A stretch of 64,000 bases of DNA from Cepaea nemoralis (lineage: Eukaryota > Mollusca > Gastropoda > Stylommatophora > Helicidae). The notes under the pieces are model-generated. The model was not told where the DNA came from. It made no database searches and saw only the letters and a program-made list of their open reading frames with translations. The translations under genes and the position numbers were made by a program. Location of the stretch: positions 403,501 to 467,500 of the forward strand of contig JACEFZ010021369.1 of assembly GCA_014155875.1 (NCBI GenBank), given 5' to 3'. Shown here piece by piece: positions 44,401 to 55,716 of the stretch (position 1 is the stretch's first letter; each line of letters starts with the position of its first letter).

Positions 44401-47373
44401 TATGTACACAGTCTCCAAGCACTACTGACTCCGAGGTGTCTGCTGTGTACACAGTCTCCAAGCACTACTGACTCCGAGGTGTCTGCTATGTACACAGACT
44501 CCAAGCACTACTGACTCCGAGGTGTCTGCTGTGTACACAGTCTCCAAACACTACTGACTCCGACGTGTCTGCTGTGTACACAGTCTCCAAGCACTACTGA
44601 CTCCGAGGTGTCTGCTATGTACACAGTCTCCAAGCATTACTGACTCCGAGGTGTCTGCTCTGTACACAGTCTCCAAGCATTACTGACTCCGAGGTGTCTG
44701 CTCTGTACACAGTCTCTAAGCACTACTGACTTCGAGGTATCTGCTATGTACACAGTCTCCAAGCATTACTGACTCCGAGGTGTCTGCTCTGTACACAATC
44801 TCCAAGCACTACTGACTCCGAGGTGTCTGCTGTGTACACAGTCTCCAAGCACTACTGACTCCGAGGTGTCTGCTATGTACACAGTCTACAAGCATTACTG
44901 ACTCCGAGGTGTCTGCTCTGTACACAGTCTCCAAGCATTACTGTCTCCGAGGTGTCTGCTCTGTACACAGACTCCAAGCACTACTGACTCCGTGGTGTCT
45001 GCTCTGTACACAGACTCCAAGCACTACTGACTCCGTGGTGTCTGCTCTGTACACAGACTCCAAGCACAGCAGACTCAGCAATGTCTGTTCTGTACACAGT
45101 CTCCAGACACAGCTGACACCGAGGTGTCTGCTCTGTACACAGTCTCCAGACACAGCTGACAACGAGGTGTCTGCTATGTACACAGTCTCCAGACACAGCT
45201 GACTCCGACGTTCCTGCTCTGTAGTCTCCAAGCACAGCTGACTCCGATGTATCTGCTATGTACACAGTCTCTAAGCACCACTGACTCCGAGGTGTCTGCT
45301 ATGTACACAGTCTCCAAGCACTACTGACTCCGAGGTATCTGCTATGTACACAGTCTCTAAGCACCACTGACTCCGAGGTATCTGCTCTGTACACAGTCTC
45401 CAAGCACTACAGACTCCGAGGTATCTGCTATGTATACAGTCTCTAAGCACCACTGACTCCGAGGTGTCTGCTATGTACACAGTCTCCAAGCACTACAGAC
45501 TCCGAGGTATCTGCTATGTACACAGTCTCTAAGCACCACAGACTCAGAGATGTCTGCGATGTACACAGTCTCTAAGCACTACTGACTCCGAGGTATCTGC
45601 TATGTACACAGTCTCAAAGCACTACTGACTCCGAAGTGTCTGCTCTGTACACAGTCTCCAAGCACTACTGACTCCGAGGTGTCTGCTGTGTACACAGTCT
45701 CCAAGCACTACTGACTCCGAGGTGTCTGCTATGTACACAGTCTCCAAGCACTACTGACTCCAAGGTGTCTGCTCTGTACACAGTCCTCAAGCACTACTGA
45801 CTCCGAAGTGTCTGCTATGTACACAGTCTCAAAGCACTACTGACTCCGAGGTATCTGCTGTGTACACAGTCTCCAAGCACTACTGACTCCGAGGTGTCTG
45901 CTCTGTACACAGTCTCCAAGCACTACTGACTCCGAGGTGTCTGCTGTGTACACAGTCTCCAAGCACTACTGACTCCGGGGTGTCTGCTATGTACACAGTC
46001 TCCAAGCACTACTGACTCCGAGGTGTCTGCTGTGTACACAGTCTTCAAGCACTACTGACTCCGAGGTGTCTGCTATGTACACAGTCTCCAAGCACTACTG
46101 ACTCCGAGGTGTCTGCTGTGTACACAGTCTCCAAACACTACTGACTCCGAGGTGTCTGCTCTGTACACAGTCTCTAAGCACTACTGACTCCGAGGTGTCT
46201 GCTATGTACACAGTCTCCAAGCATTACTGACTCCGAGTTGTCTGCTCTGTACACAGTCTCTAAGCACTACTGACTTCGAGGTATCTGCTATGTACACAGT
46301 CTCCAAGCATTACTGACTCCGAGGTGTCTGCTCTGTACACAATCTCCAAGCACTACTGACTCCGAGGTGTCTGCTATGTACACAGTCTACAAGCATTACT
46401 GACTCCGAGGTGTCTGCTCTGTACACAGTCTCCAAGCATTACTGACTCCGAGGTGTCTGCTATGTACACAGTCTCCAAGCATTACTGACTCCGAGGTGTC
46501 TGCTCTGTACACAATCTCCAAGCACTACTGACTCCGAGGTGTCTGCTATGTACACAGTCTACAAGCATTACTGACTCCGAGGTGTCTGCTCTGTACACAG
46601 TCTCCAAGCATTACTGACTCCGAGGTGTCTGCTCTGTACACAGTCTTCAAGCACTACTGACTCCGAGGTGTCTGCTGTGTACACAGTCTCCAAGCACTAC
46701 TGACACCGAGGTGTCTGCTATGTACACAGTCTCCAAACACCACTGACTCCGAGGTGTCTGCTGTGTACACAGTCTCCAAGCACTACTGACTCCGAGGTGT
46801 CTGCTATGTACACAGTCTCCAAGCACTACTGACTCCGAGGTGTCTGCTGTGTACACAGTCTCCAAGCACTACTGACTCCGAGGTGTCTGCTATGTACACA
46901 GTCTCCAAGCACTACTGACTCCGAGGTGTCTGCTATGTACACAGTCTCCAAGCACTACTGACTCCGAGGTGTCTGCTATGTACACAGTCTCCAAGCACTA
47001 CTGACACCGAGGTGTCTGCTATGTACACAGTCTCCAAGCATTACTGACTCCGAGGTATCTGCTCTGTACACAGTCTCTAAGCACTACTGACTCCGAGGTA
47101 TCTGCTATGTACACAGTCTCCAAGCTATACTGACTCCGAGGTGTCTGCTCTGTACACAGTCTCCAAGCACTACTGACTCCGAGGTGTCTGCTGTGTACAC
47201 AGTCTCCAAGCACTACTGACTCCGAGGTGTCTGCTATGTACACAGTCTCCAAGCATTACTGACTCCGAGGTGTCTGCTCTGTACACAGTCTCCAAGCACT
47301 ACTGACTCCGAGGTGTCTGCTCTGTACACAGTCTCCAAGCACTACTGACTCCGAGGTGTCTGCTCTGTACACA
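41449..47373. repeat. 43-bp satellite, long array (array 2) with higher-order repeat
   Basis: About 138 units of the same 43-bp monomer. Marker monomers (the 'ctccagacacagctgacacc' and 'gacgttcctgctctgtagtc' variants) recur at about 41.73-41.83, 43.40-43.51 and 45.11-45.22 kb. They define a higher-order repeat of 1,674 and then 1,716 bp, that is 39-40 monomers. The base before TGTACA in the monomer is A, C or G and changes from unit to unit. Beyond about 45.7 kb the pattern drifts to shorter internal repeats. Open frames inside have 43-residue periodicity because 3 x 43 = 129, and are not genes. Confidence 0.95.
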
Positions 47374-48544
47374 CACATTTGAGCCTATTGAACATCACAC
47401 TCTCTGAGTGACCGGGTTTACGTCCACCCCAGCAGAAATAAATCAACACTTTATTTGAATGAATCGATAACACCACATTATAAATACTCAGAGAGCTGGA
47501 CGTATCACATCATTGTCCCATGTTTACACAGAGAATTAACAGTATCATGTCACTGTACTAAGTTTACACAGCGAACTAATAGTAGTGTGTCCTTGTGCCT
47601 AGGTTTCACAGAGACCTCACAGTATCGTAACAATGTGTCAAGGTTTCATATTCACGTAACAGTATCATCTCAATGTGTCAAGGTTTCACATAGAGCTAAC
47701 TATATAGTGGCATTGTGTCAAGGTTTCATAAAGAACTACCAGTATCATGTCATTGTGTCACGGTTTCACATAGATGCAGAAGTATCGTAGTATTGTGTCA
47801 AATGTTGACAGCAAACTAGTACTATGACTGTCGCGAACTGGACTTGAGTCAAATTCTAACCTTGGTTAACCCTTAATAAACATTGTATATAATGCGAAGT
47901 TATGTAATCCTCACTGGCAGGATAGCAGCATAGAAACATAGCAAACTCAAACAACAAAGCTTGTTTACCCTGGTCCCGTGACAGTCACGGGCTGAATAGC
48001 ATATTCAACGGATTTTTAAAAAAAAACGTTTGAAGCCCTGTACATCTCGGGATCAAAATGCGTTAAATATCTCGTTAGTATGGCGCGGAAGCCTGGACAT
48101 TGGTCAAGCAACTAGAAAGTCGAATATATGCACTGGAGATCTTGATATACAGAAGAATATGCCGTATTTCATGGAAACAGAAACAATCCAATACAGAATT
48201 CCTAGAAAAACTGGGAATGAAAAGATGAAAGACATAAAAAGAGGTAAGTAAAATATTTCGGCCACGTTAAAAGACACAACACTCTTATAAAAACCATACT
48301 GGAGGGTAAGGTTGAGGGCAAGCAAGAGGTAGACAACGATACAAGTGGGAAGATAACATCAAGAGATGGACGAACATCAGTCTGACAGAATGTACAGTCA
48401 AAGCGATAGACATACAGTGTTCGAGATCCATTGCAGCCAACCTTCATTGTGGAGACGGCACCTGATTGATTGATTGATTGATTGATTGATTAATTGATCT
48501 AGTTAGTCCATATCATAGAGATGATGCAACAAGGCCAATCATAG
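47374..48544. repeat. Spacer copy 2 after long satellite array
   Basis: Nearly identical to 40276-41448. It is followed directly by the 26-bp satellite with no break, so this junction is likely the original one and the 41448/41449 junction the derived one. Confidence 0.9.
48055..48482 (+). mobile_element. Group-4 LINE 3' relic inside spacer copy 2
   Basis: Same relic as at 40958-41385, differing at a few bases (for example gaggtaag for gaggtatg). Ends in the same TGAT tail. Confidence 0.75.
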
Positions 48545-49020
48545 AAATGGTGTAACATGGCATTTCAAAGAGATGGTGTAACAGGTCATATCAAAGAGGT
48601 GGTGTAACAGGTCATATCAAAGAGGTGGTGTAACATGTAACAACATAGAGATGGTGTAACAGGACATATCATAGAGGTGGTGTAACAGGTCATATCAAAG
48701 AGGTGGTGTAACATGTAACAACATAGAGATGGTGTTACAGGTAATATCAAAGAGATGGTGTAACAGGTCATATCAAAGAGGTTGTGTAACATGTAATAAC
48801 ATAGAGATGGTGTAACAGGTCATATCAAAGAGATGGTGTAACAGGTCATCTCAAAGAGGTTGTGTAACATGTAATAACATAAAGATGGTGTAACAGGACA
48901 TATCATAGAGGTGGTGTAACGTGTAATAACATAGAGATGGTGTAACAGGACATATCATAGAGGTGGTGTAACATGTAATAACATAGAGATGGTGTAACAG
49001 GTATTAACATGGAAATGATG
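48545..49020. repeat. 26-bp satellite, left part
   Basis: Units 'gatggtgtaacaggtcatat' + 'caaaga' and variants (acatgtaataacataga). About 18 units. Split from the right part by a LINE relic. Confidence 0.9.
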
Positions 49021-49027
49021 TCTCATC

Positions 49028-49960
49028 TCATCGTGTTCCTCTTGTATCTTGCGGTGTTGCGGTGAAGTATAAACAACGGGAGAGTGCCCGCTTATGGGCT
49101 TCATGTATCGATATTCCCATGGACCCTGCTATTCCCTCCGTCCATCGTTTACGTTGTCGGTCTCTTCTTCTGCTCCCATTTGGTCTGTTGTGGTATGCTG
49201 TTGACTGGTAACCTACTTGCATGGCCAAACCATTTGACTTGCTGCCTTCTAATGAAATCAAGCGTTGCTATAACACACACTTTGGTCCTGATTTCTTCAC
49301 TTCTGATCTTATCTCTTCTTGATACATTGAGAATTCTTCTCAGGAATCTCATTTCTGTTGTTTTAATATTTCTTTTCTCCCTTTATGTTATTGTTCAGGT
49401 TTGGCATTTGTAGCGTTGAGTTAATAGGAAAATGGGGTTGTAAAGTACCTTCTCAGTAACTATTGATACGTTTTTGTATTATAGTATTGGTGCCATTTGT
49501 CCAATGAGTTGGTTTGCCTTATTGCATCTATTTTCGGTCTCGTCTTCTGATTTGAAATGTGATATTATACTTCCCATTTACTTGAAACTCTTTACTTGTT
49601 TCAGGTATGTTCGCTTAGGTGAATTGTTGTTGTTTTTTCTTCTTTAGTTATAGTCAATACCTCTGTTTACTTGTGCTAATTTTCATGTTTTTCTATACTT
49701 TTCTTTTAGACTATTCTTGTGGTCTTGTAATTCAGCTTCTGATTTTGCTATTAGAGCTTGGTCGTCCGCAACCAGGAGTTCTCTAATGGTGTAATTTGCA
49801 GATGGTTCTACTTCTGTGTTCTCGTCATGCGGTTCTCTTGCGATGTCTGTTTGACTGGTTTCTTTACATATGTTGTCTATATATGTTATGAACAAGAGAG
49901 GGGACAGAACACAACCTTGTCGTACTCGGGATCTTATGGTCGTACTCTGGATCTTATGGA
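49028..49960 (-). mobile_element. LINE RT relic inside the 26-bp satellite
   Basis: Minus-strand blocks: MFITYIDNI (49890), RELLVADDQALIAKSEAEL (49800, the catalytic YADD is VADD), then RRILNVSRRDKIRSEEI and VKWFGHASRLP (49330-49200), and RRDRQRKRWTEGIAGSMGIS (49160). Frame breaks occur between blocks. No clear target duplication was found. Confidence 0.75.
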
Positions 49961-49967
49961 CGTTTTA

Positions 49968-50700
49968 ACAGGACATAACATAGATATATTGTAACAGGAC
50001 ATATCATAGAGATGGTGTAACATGACATATGATAGAAATGGTGTAACAGGTCATAACATAGAGATGGTATAGGAGATCATAACATAGAGATAGTGTAACA
50101 GGGAATATCATGGACATGGTGTAACAGGTCATAACATAGAGATGGTGTAACAGGTCATATTACAGAGACGGTGTAACAGGGCATAACATAGAGATGGTGT
50201 AACAGGTCGTATTACTAGACGGTGTAACAGGGCATAACATAGAGATGGTGTAACATGTCATATTACAGAGACGGTGTAACAGGGCATAACATAGAGATGG
50301 TGTAACAGGTCATATTACAGAGACGGTGTAACAGGGCATAACATAGAGATGGCGTAACAGGTCATATTACAGAGACTGTGTAGCAGGGCATAACATAGAG
50401 ATGGTGTAACAGGTCATATTACAGATTCGATGTAACAGGCCATAATATAGAGATGGTGTAACAGGTCATATTACAGAGATGGTGTAACAGGTCATATTAC
50501 AGAGATGATGTAACAGGTCATATTACAGAGATGGTGTAACAGGTCATATTACAGAGACGGTGTAACAGGTCATAACATAGAGATGGTGTAACAGATCATA
50601 ACATAGAGATGGTATAACAGATCATAACATAGAGATGGTGTAACAGGGAATATTACAGAGATGGTGTAACAGGTCATAACATAGATATTACAGAGATTGT
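49968..50700. repeat. 26-bp satellite, right part
   Basis: Continuation of the 26-bp array. A 52-bp dimer ('gtcatattacagagacggtg' alternating with 'gcataacatagagatggtgt') is evident from 50150 to 50400. It is followed by ~345 bases of unassigned intron DNA with a poly-G run at 51004-51017. Confidence 0.9.
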
Positions 50701-51045
50701 GTCACAGTACACAACATGATTGGTATCGGTATATATTAGTCACAATAAGTCATGGTTAGTGGCCCTCTTTTTCTACAGAATGGTTAAATCACTGAGCCAT
50801 TAAAATACCCGGCAAATTACATCCACCATCAATGTAAGATTTTCAAGTATAATAAATTAGGAAATCTTCAGGAGACATTAAGAGTCATAACATCTGTTGA
50901 GATATATCTCAAAAGGATTGGAAATAGTTTTATAACAATTATGTACTAATAGTTAGGAAAAAACATATCCCCAAATACATGTACTATATTTGGGTGTGGG
51001 AGTGGGGGGGGGGGGGGAGATGCAGTAATTATACTACCACCAATG

Positions 51046-54000
51046 AGTCTTCTTCTTCTTCAGCATTCCGAGCCATTGAGGTTCTTTGCTGCAAATACAA
51101 TCTGTCTCCATTCGTCTCTCTGGTGGACCTTCTCTTGCCAGTCGTTGATTCCAAGTGCTTGTAGGTCTGTATGTATATTATCTCTCCACCGCCTTCTTGG
51201 TCTACCTCGGGGTCTACGGTCATTTATTTCCTGAGTGTAAGCGAGTTTTGTTTCCCTATTATCTTCCATTCTTTCTATATGCCCCAGCCATTGTAGTCTA
51301 TTAGCCTTCATGATACCAGTGATTAGCGGGGACTTAAACAAATCATAAATGTCTTTGTTACTTCTTCTTTTCCACTCTCCACTTTGTGTATCCCTAATGG
51401 GTCCAAAGATGCGTCTTAAAATTTTGTTCTCAAAGGTTTGTAACAAGGCTTCGTCTCCTTTCGTTGTACTCCAGGTTTCAGAGCCATACAGCACAACTGG
51501 TCTGATCAGTGTTTTGTATATTGTGATTTTGGTGTTACGAGATAGCGCCTTTGATTTTAGTAGATGTTGTAGTGCATAGTATATCTTATTTCCAGAGTTG
51601 ATTCTAGTTTGTATTTCTTCCCTTATGATGTTGGAGCAGTTGAAGATTGTACCCAGGTATTTGTATGTTTCCGTTCTTTTAATGGTCATATTATCTATTT
51701 GTATGTGGCCAGAGTTTTTAGCCATTCCGTCTCTTGAAATTACCATATATTCTGTCTTATCTTGGTTGATAACCAGCCCCATCTGTTGGGCTTTTTCCTT
51801 TAAGTGAGTCAATATTTCTAATGTCTTTTGTTCACTTTGCCCTATAATATCTATATCATCTGCATAACCAAGCAGCCTGGATGTTCCTCCAATATCACAT
51901 TCCTCCTTTACCTTCCTTACAACTTTCTCTAGAGCCAGATTGAAGAGTAGCGGCGATAGTGCATCACCCTGTTTCAAGCCAGATGTTATTTGGAAGGGGT
52001 CTGATTTCCTGCCTTTATATGTTACTATATTATAAGTATCTTCCATGCATAGTTTGGTCATGTTAATTAACTTCCTTGGTATTCCAAATTCCTGCATAAC
52101 ATTCCATAGACTATTCCTATGGACACTATCATAAGCCTTTTTAAAATCCACAAAAATGTTATGGAGATCTCTTTTATATTCCCAATGTTTCTCGGCTATT
52201 TGTCGTAAGATAAATATCTGATCTATTGTTGATCTGTTTTGTCTAAAACCCGCCTGGTAGTCACCTAATATGTCTTCTGAATATGGTTTTAGTCTATTTA
52301 GTAATACTGCGGATAGTATCTTATAGCTTGTGGACAGTAGTGATATTCCTCTATAATTTCCACATTGGAACTTGTCTCCTTTCTTAAAGATAGGTATCAA
52401 TAATGACTCTTTCCAGTCATGGGGTAATTCTTCTGTCCTCCAGATTTTTATTATTAGTTCGTATAGCTTTAGATGTAATGCATGGCCACCTGCCTTTATA
52501 AATTCAGCAGCAATTCCATCAGTCCCAGTTGCCTTATTGTTTTTAAGTCGTGTGATTACATATAGGATTTCTTCAAATGTAGGTTCTTCAATTTGTGGTT
52601 CGCATGTTAGAACCTCTTCCTGTGGGAAAATGTTACTTGGAGCTTCACAATTTAGTAATTCAATAAAATATTCTTTCCATGTGTTGCACATTTCTTCATT
52701 GGTATTTATCATATTCCCATTTTTGTCTTTTAAACCATATGTGTTTTGTTGGTGCCCTCGTTTCATTGACTTCAGTACTTTAAAAAACTTTCTGGATTCA
52801 TTTTTCTGGTGATTAGTTTCCATATCTTTGATTATATTACTCATATATTCTCGCTTCTGCTGTCTGACTATTTTTGTAGCCTCTTTACATTCATTTCTAT
52901 AATGCTCTTCCTTTTGGATGTTATTGATGTCATTTAACCATACATGTCTGGCATTCTTCTTCTTAGTGACTGCTTCTTCACATTTTTGATTGAACCATCT
53001 GTTCTTTCTATGCGTGGTTGACACACCGAGACATTCTTCTGCGGTAGATTGAAGTGTATTCTTGATGTTCAACCAAGTTTGGTCAACGCTTTCCTCCAAA
53101 GGGTTTTGAAAAGTTTCAAGTTTACATTTTATTTCATCTGTAAATTTCTCTTTGACTGTAATGTCTTGTAGTTTTTCTCTGTTATATGTTGGGTGTAATC
53201 TTTGTAATTTAGTATAGAAAGCTCTCTTAAGTTTTATTTTAAATTTTGCTCCAACGAGGAAATGGTCACTGTGGCACTCAGCTCCTCTATAACTTCTGAC
53301 TTGCTGTATGTTTGATGCATTTCTGTTGTTAATTAAAATGTGATCTATTTGATTATAGGTTCTCTTGTCACATGATTTCCAAGTTTGTTTGTGTATATCC
53401 TTTCTTTGTAGTCTGGTACTGCTAATCTGCAGTCCTTTGGCTTCTGCCAGGTTGATGACTCTCCATCCATTATCATTTGAAGTTGTATGTAGGCTTTCCA
53501 TACCGGCCACTTTTTTATTAGTTTGCTCTCTACCTATTTTTGCATTGAAGTCTCCCAGCACAATCAGGATGTCCTGTTTGGGGGTTTCTTCTATGACATC
53601 TTCCAGATCATTATAAAAGTCTTCTTTAATATCATCTTCTTTCTCTTCAGTAGGTGCATGTACATTAATCATCGTTATATTTTTCCATTTACCTTTTATT
53701 CGTAATTTACTAATCCTGTCATTAAAAGCTTTAAAGTTTAAAATGTTCCCCCATAACTCTTTTTTGATGACAAATCCTGTTCCTAATTCATGTTTATTTT
53801 GGGTGTTTCCTCCATATATTATAATCATTCCATTTTGCTCTAAAGTACCCTCTCCTGGCCACCTTATTTCTTGAATTGCTGTGATATCCATTTGATATTC
53901 AACCAGCTCCCGGGTTAGTTCTTCGGCCGCTCCAGCTTGATATAGTGTCCGTACATTCCATGTTCCAAATCTCAAAAGTCCTTTAACGTTCCAAGGTCGT

Positions 54001-54250
54001 TGTCCAGATAAGTCAGTCCGATATCGAGGCTCATGTATTTGTTTCGTAACAAAGAAAGGTTTTTACAAAGGTGGGGATGTTAACCCCACGCTTCAACCCC
54101 CAACCTGGAGGACCAGGGTGTTTCTCTTTGTCTGTTCTCTACCCTTTGACCTGTCCGGCTTGGGAGGCCCTGCTGGTAGCTACGCTACCGCCGGCATAGC
54201 TCTCAGGGTCATTGAGAAACTCAAGCTCCCCCACCACGACAAGGTGGAAA
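51046..54250 (-). mobile_element. Near-full-length group-2 RTE-like LINE
   Basis: On the minus strand there is a ~270-bp 5' leader (54250-53980) with the 'cttgtcgtggtgggggagct' and 'gagagctatgccggcggtag' blocks common to RTE leaders, one 971-codon ORF, and a short GAA tail at 51046-51059. It is the source type for the truncated copies at 6244, 9779, 13953 and 37453. No target duplication was recognised, so the 5' limit is approximate. Confidence 0.92.
51060..53975 (-). CDS. LINE endonuclease-reverse transcriptase, 971 codons, intact frame
   Basis: A single open frame with an APE-type endonuclease (GTWNVRTL at 4, QEIRW with Glu36, GDFNAKIG at 141-148, SDH at 236-238) and a reverse transcriptase (FVDFKKAYD 608-616, GLKQGDALSPLLFN, YADD 704-707), then the C-terminal RRPRGRPRRRWRDN block. 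All expected catalytic residues are present. The first codon at 53975 is TTG, not ATG. The frame is open upstream to a TAA near 54065 without any ATG, and the first in-frame ATG is residue 29, which would delete part of the endonuclease N-terminus. Thus either the start codon mutated or initiation is unusual. The TGA stop merges with the tail (TGC TGA AGA AGA). It encodes the machinery for target-primed reverse transcription. It sits in the sulfatase intron in the same orientation as that gene. Confidence 0.93.
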   Translation of the reverse strand: MRFGTWNVRTLYQAGAAEELTRELVEYQMDITAIQEIRWPGEGTLEQNGMIIIYGGNTQNKHELGTGFVIKKELWGNILNFKAFNDRISKLRIKGKWKNITMINVHAPTEEKEDDIKEDFYNDLEDVIEETPKQDILIVLGDFNAKIGREQTNKKVAGMESLHTTSNDNGWRVINLAEAKGLQISSTRLQRKDIHKQTWKSCDKRTYNQIDHILINNRNASNIQQVRSYRGAECHSDHFLVGAKFKIKLKRAFYTKLQRLHPTYNREKLQDITVKEKFTDEIKCKLETFQNPLEESVDQTWLNIKNTLQSTAEECLGVSTTHRKNRWFNQKCEEAVTKKKNARHVWLNDINNIQKEEHYRNECKEATKIVRQQKREYMSNIIKDMETNHQKNESRKFFKVLKSMKRGHQQNTYGLKDKNGNMINTNEEMCNTWKEYFIELLNCEAPSNIFPQEEVLTCEPQIEEPTFEEILYVITRLKNNKATGTDGIAAEFIKAGGHALHLKLYELIIKIWRTEELPHDWKESLLIPIFKKGDKFQCGNYRGISLLSTSYKILSAVLLNRLKPYSEDILGDYQAGFRQNRSTIDQIFILRQIAEKHWEYKRDLHNIFVDFKKAYDSVHRNSLWNVMQEFGIPRKLINMTKLCMEDTYNIVTYKGRKSDPFQITSGLKQGDALSPLLFNLALEKVVRKVKEECDIGGTSRLLGYADDIDIIGQSEQKTLEILTHLKEKAQQMGLVINQDKTEYMVISRDGMAKNSGHIQIDNMTIKRTETYKYLGTIFNCSNIIREEIQTRINSGNKIYYALQHLLKSKALSRNTKITIYKTLIRPVVLYGSETWSTTKGDEALLQTFENKILRRIFGPIRDTQSGEWKRRSNKDIYDLFKSPLITGIMKANRLQWLGHIERMEDNRETKLAYTQEINDRRPRGRPRRRWRDNIHTDLQALGINDWQEKVHQRDEWRQIVFAAKNLNGSEC

Positions 54251-54395
54251 CACAATATTCACGCGGGGATCCTATATAAGCGATTGAACGGAAGATACGT
54301 TTTCATTTTGTTCACTCCCAGTGCAGCAGCAAGTGCGTTTGATCTGAGTTCTATCATGCTTAAAATATAGCGCTTTTAATAGTAGCAGTGTTTCG

Positions 54396-54415
54396 CATAT
54401 ATATATATATATATA

Positions 54416-54477
<62 letters not shown>

Positions 54478-54485
54478 TATATATA

Positions 54486-54567
<82 letters not shown>
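54396..54567. repeat. (AT)n tract, about 170 bp
   Basis: Almost pure AT dinucleotides with three or four GC interruptions (atgcat). It is prone to cruciform formation and to assembly length error. The stretch 54251-54395 before it holds no feature except a TATATAAG at about 54273. Confidence 0.93.
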
Positions 54568-54573
<6 letters not shown>

Positions 54574-54629
54574 GACCAGCGCTTGGTATGAGAGAAGGAA
54601 ACTACAAAGAATATGTTAGTTACTTAGCC

Positions 54630-55716
54630 AGTTAGTTAGTTAGTTAGGTAGTTAGTAGCGGTTCCAACTTCACTGCATGGGTCATCCCTATTATGCTCCG
54701 CTCCTGTGCCAGTGAATATCACACAAAATGCTCATCAATGCCCAATGTGAAAAGTGGAACAGACAGGAGTCTCGGCATTCCAACAGCCCGCACAGGTGAG
54801 TGAGTGGCACCTTGCAGTCTTGACAGACCAAAGTATGTGAGTTGGAATGTAGCCAATATTTCATGACAATGCCTGGGCAGAGCTTCAGAGAAATATGTGG
54901 TGCACAAACGATATGTTCCCTCTCTCGGCCTAATCTTGTGTATTCCAGAGGAATGGGTAACCAATACGTCTGGCACAAGGTAGGCTGCAGACGCTGGCGG
55001 CACAGCGTCAAACCTCCGAGACCTCGCCACCACGAGCACATGGCGAGTGATGGCCAGACCCTGGAACCCAAGGGACCCGGCTTAGAGGCGTTCAGCCAAG
55101 TCCCACAGGTGAGGGCCTCGTACGCATCCGGGCCGTAAGGACGCGTACTTCTGTCAATCACAAGTGTCCGGACCTGTGTAAAGCGTGCACTATCGTCAGA
55201 CTCCCCGCCTGACTTTAGCGGATCCCACAACCAGCGGGAGTAGGCCCACCGAAGATACCGCAGGAGATATTGCATGTCTATTGCGAGCAAATCTCCTACC
55301 CTTCCACTGTGCGGATCTCGCAATCGGCGAGAATAGGCCCGACGGAGATATTGTTCGTCTGCTGCGGACAAATCTCTACCGTGACTACTGAATAAGTAAA
55401 GATGTGCATAATGCCGCCACCAGAATGCCAACACAAAAGTCCTCCACGAAAAACACAGTTCATCGCCGATGGAATCGGCAGTCACCAGAGATGAGTAATC
55501 ATTGACCCGGATTATATCCCACATGGCTCGGTCTTTTTCCGCAGAGTGACCTAGCGACGACTCCCAGGAGTCTCCTGAAAAATGCACCCGTGAACCAAAA
55601 AGGCAAACCAGTTAGTTCAGTGACAGCCGGCCTCCACTTTTCAGAACATGCAGTTCACGCTACAAACAACAGTGGATAGATGTAAAAGCATTCCACACGA
55701 ATTTCACAGCTCACAG
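54630..55716 (-). mobile_element. SINE-2-type element, reverse, with inserted segment
   Basis: The left end is a TTAG tail (54620-54655) followed by 'cggttccaacttcactgc', the reverse of the 39.4-kb copy's 3' end. The right part (55430-55710) matches the 5' half ('catgcagttcacgctacaa' against 'cttgaactgcatg'). The middle, about 54780-55400, has no counterpart in the 38869 copy and looks inserted. A 298-codon open frame across it is not conserved as protein. The extreme 5' scrap is at 56190-56222. Confidence 0.7.

Noticed and set aside
41548..47252. Repeated ~70-100 codon frames (ETVYIADTSESVVLGD type) as a tandem gene family
   Set aside because: They are translations of the 43-bp satellite; the 43-residue periodicity follows from 3 x 43 bp and all frames behave alike.
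39845..47373. CRISPR-like array (regular repeats)
   Set aside because: Repeats are contiguous without unique spacers and the context is a eukaryotic intron.
54272..54282. TATATAAG as a promoter for a + strand gene
   Set aside because: No gene follows; it is next to a LINE 5' end and an AT tract where such motifs arise by chance.
54691..55587. 298-codon minus-strand open frame as a gene
   Set aside because: It overlaps a SINE-2 copy whose other genomic copy does not keep the frame, and residues show no domain.
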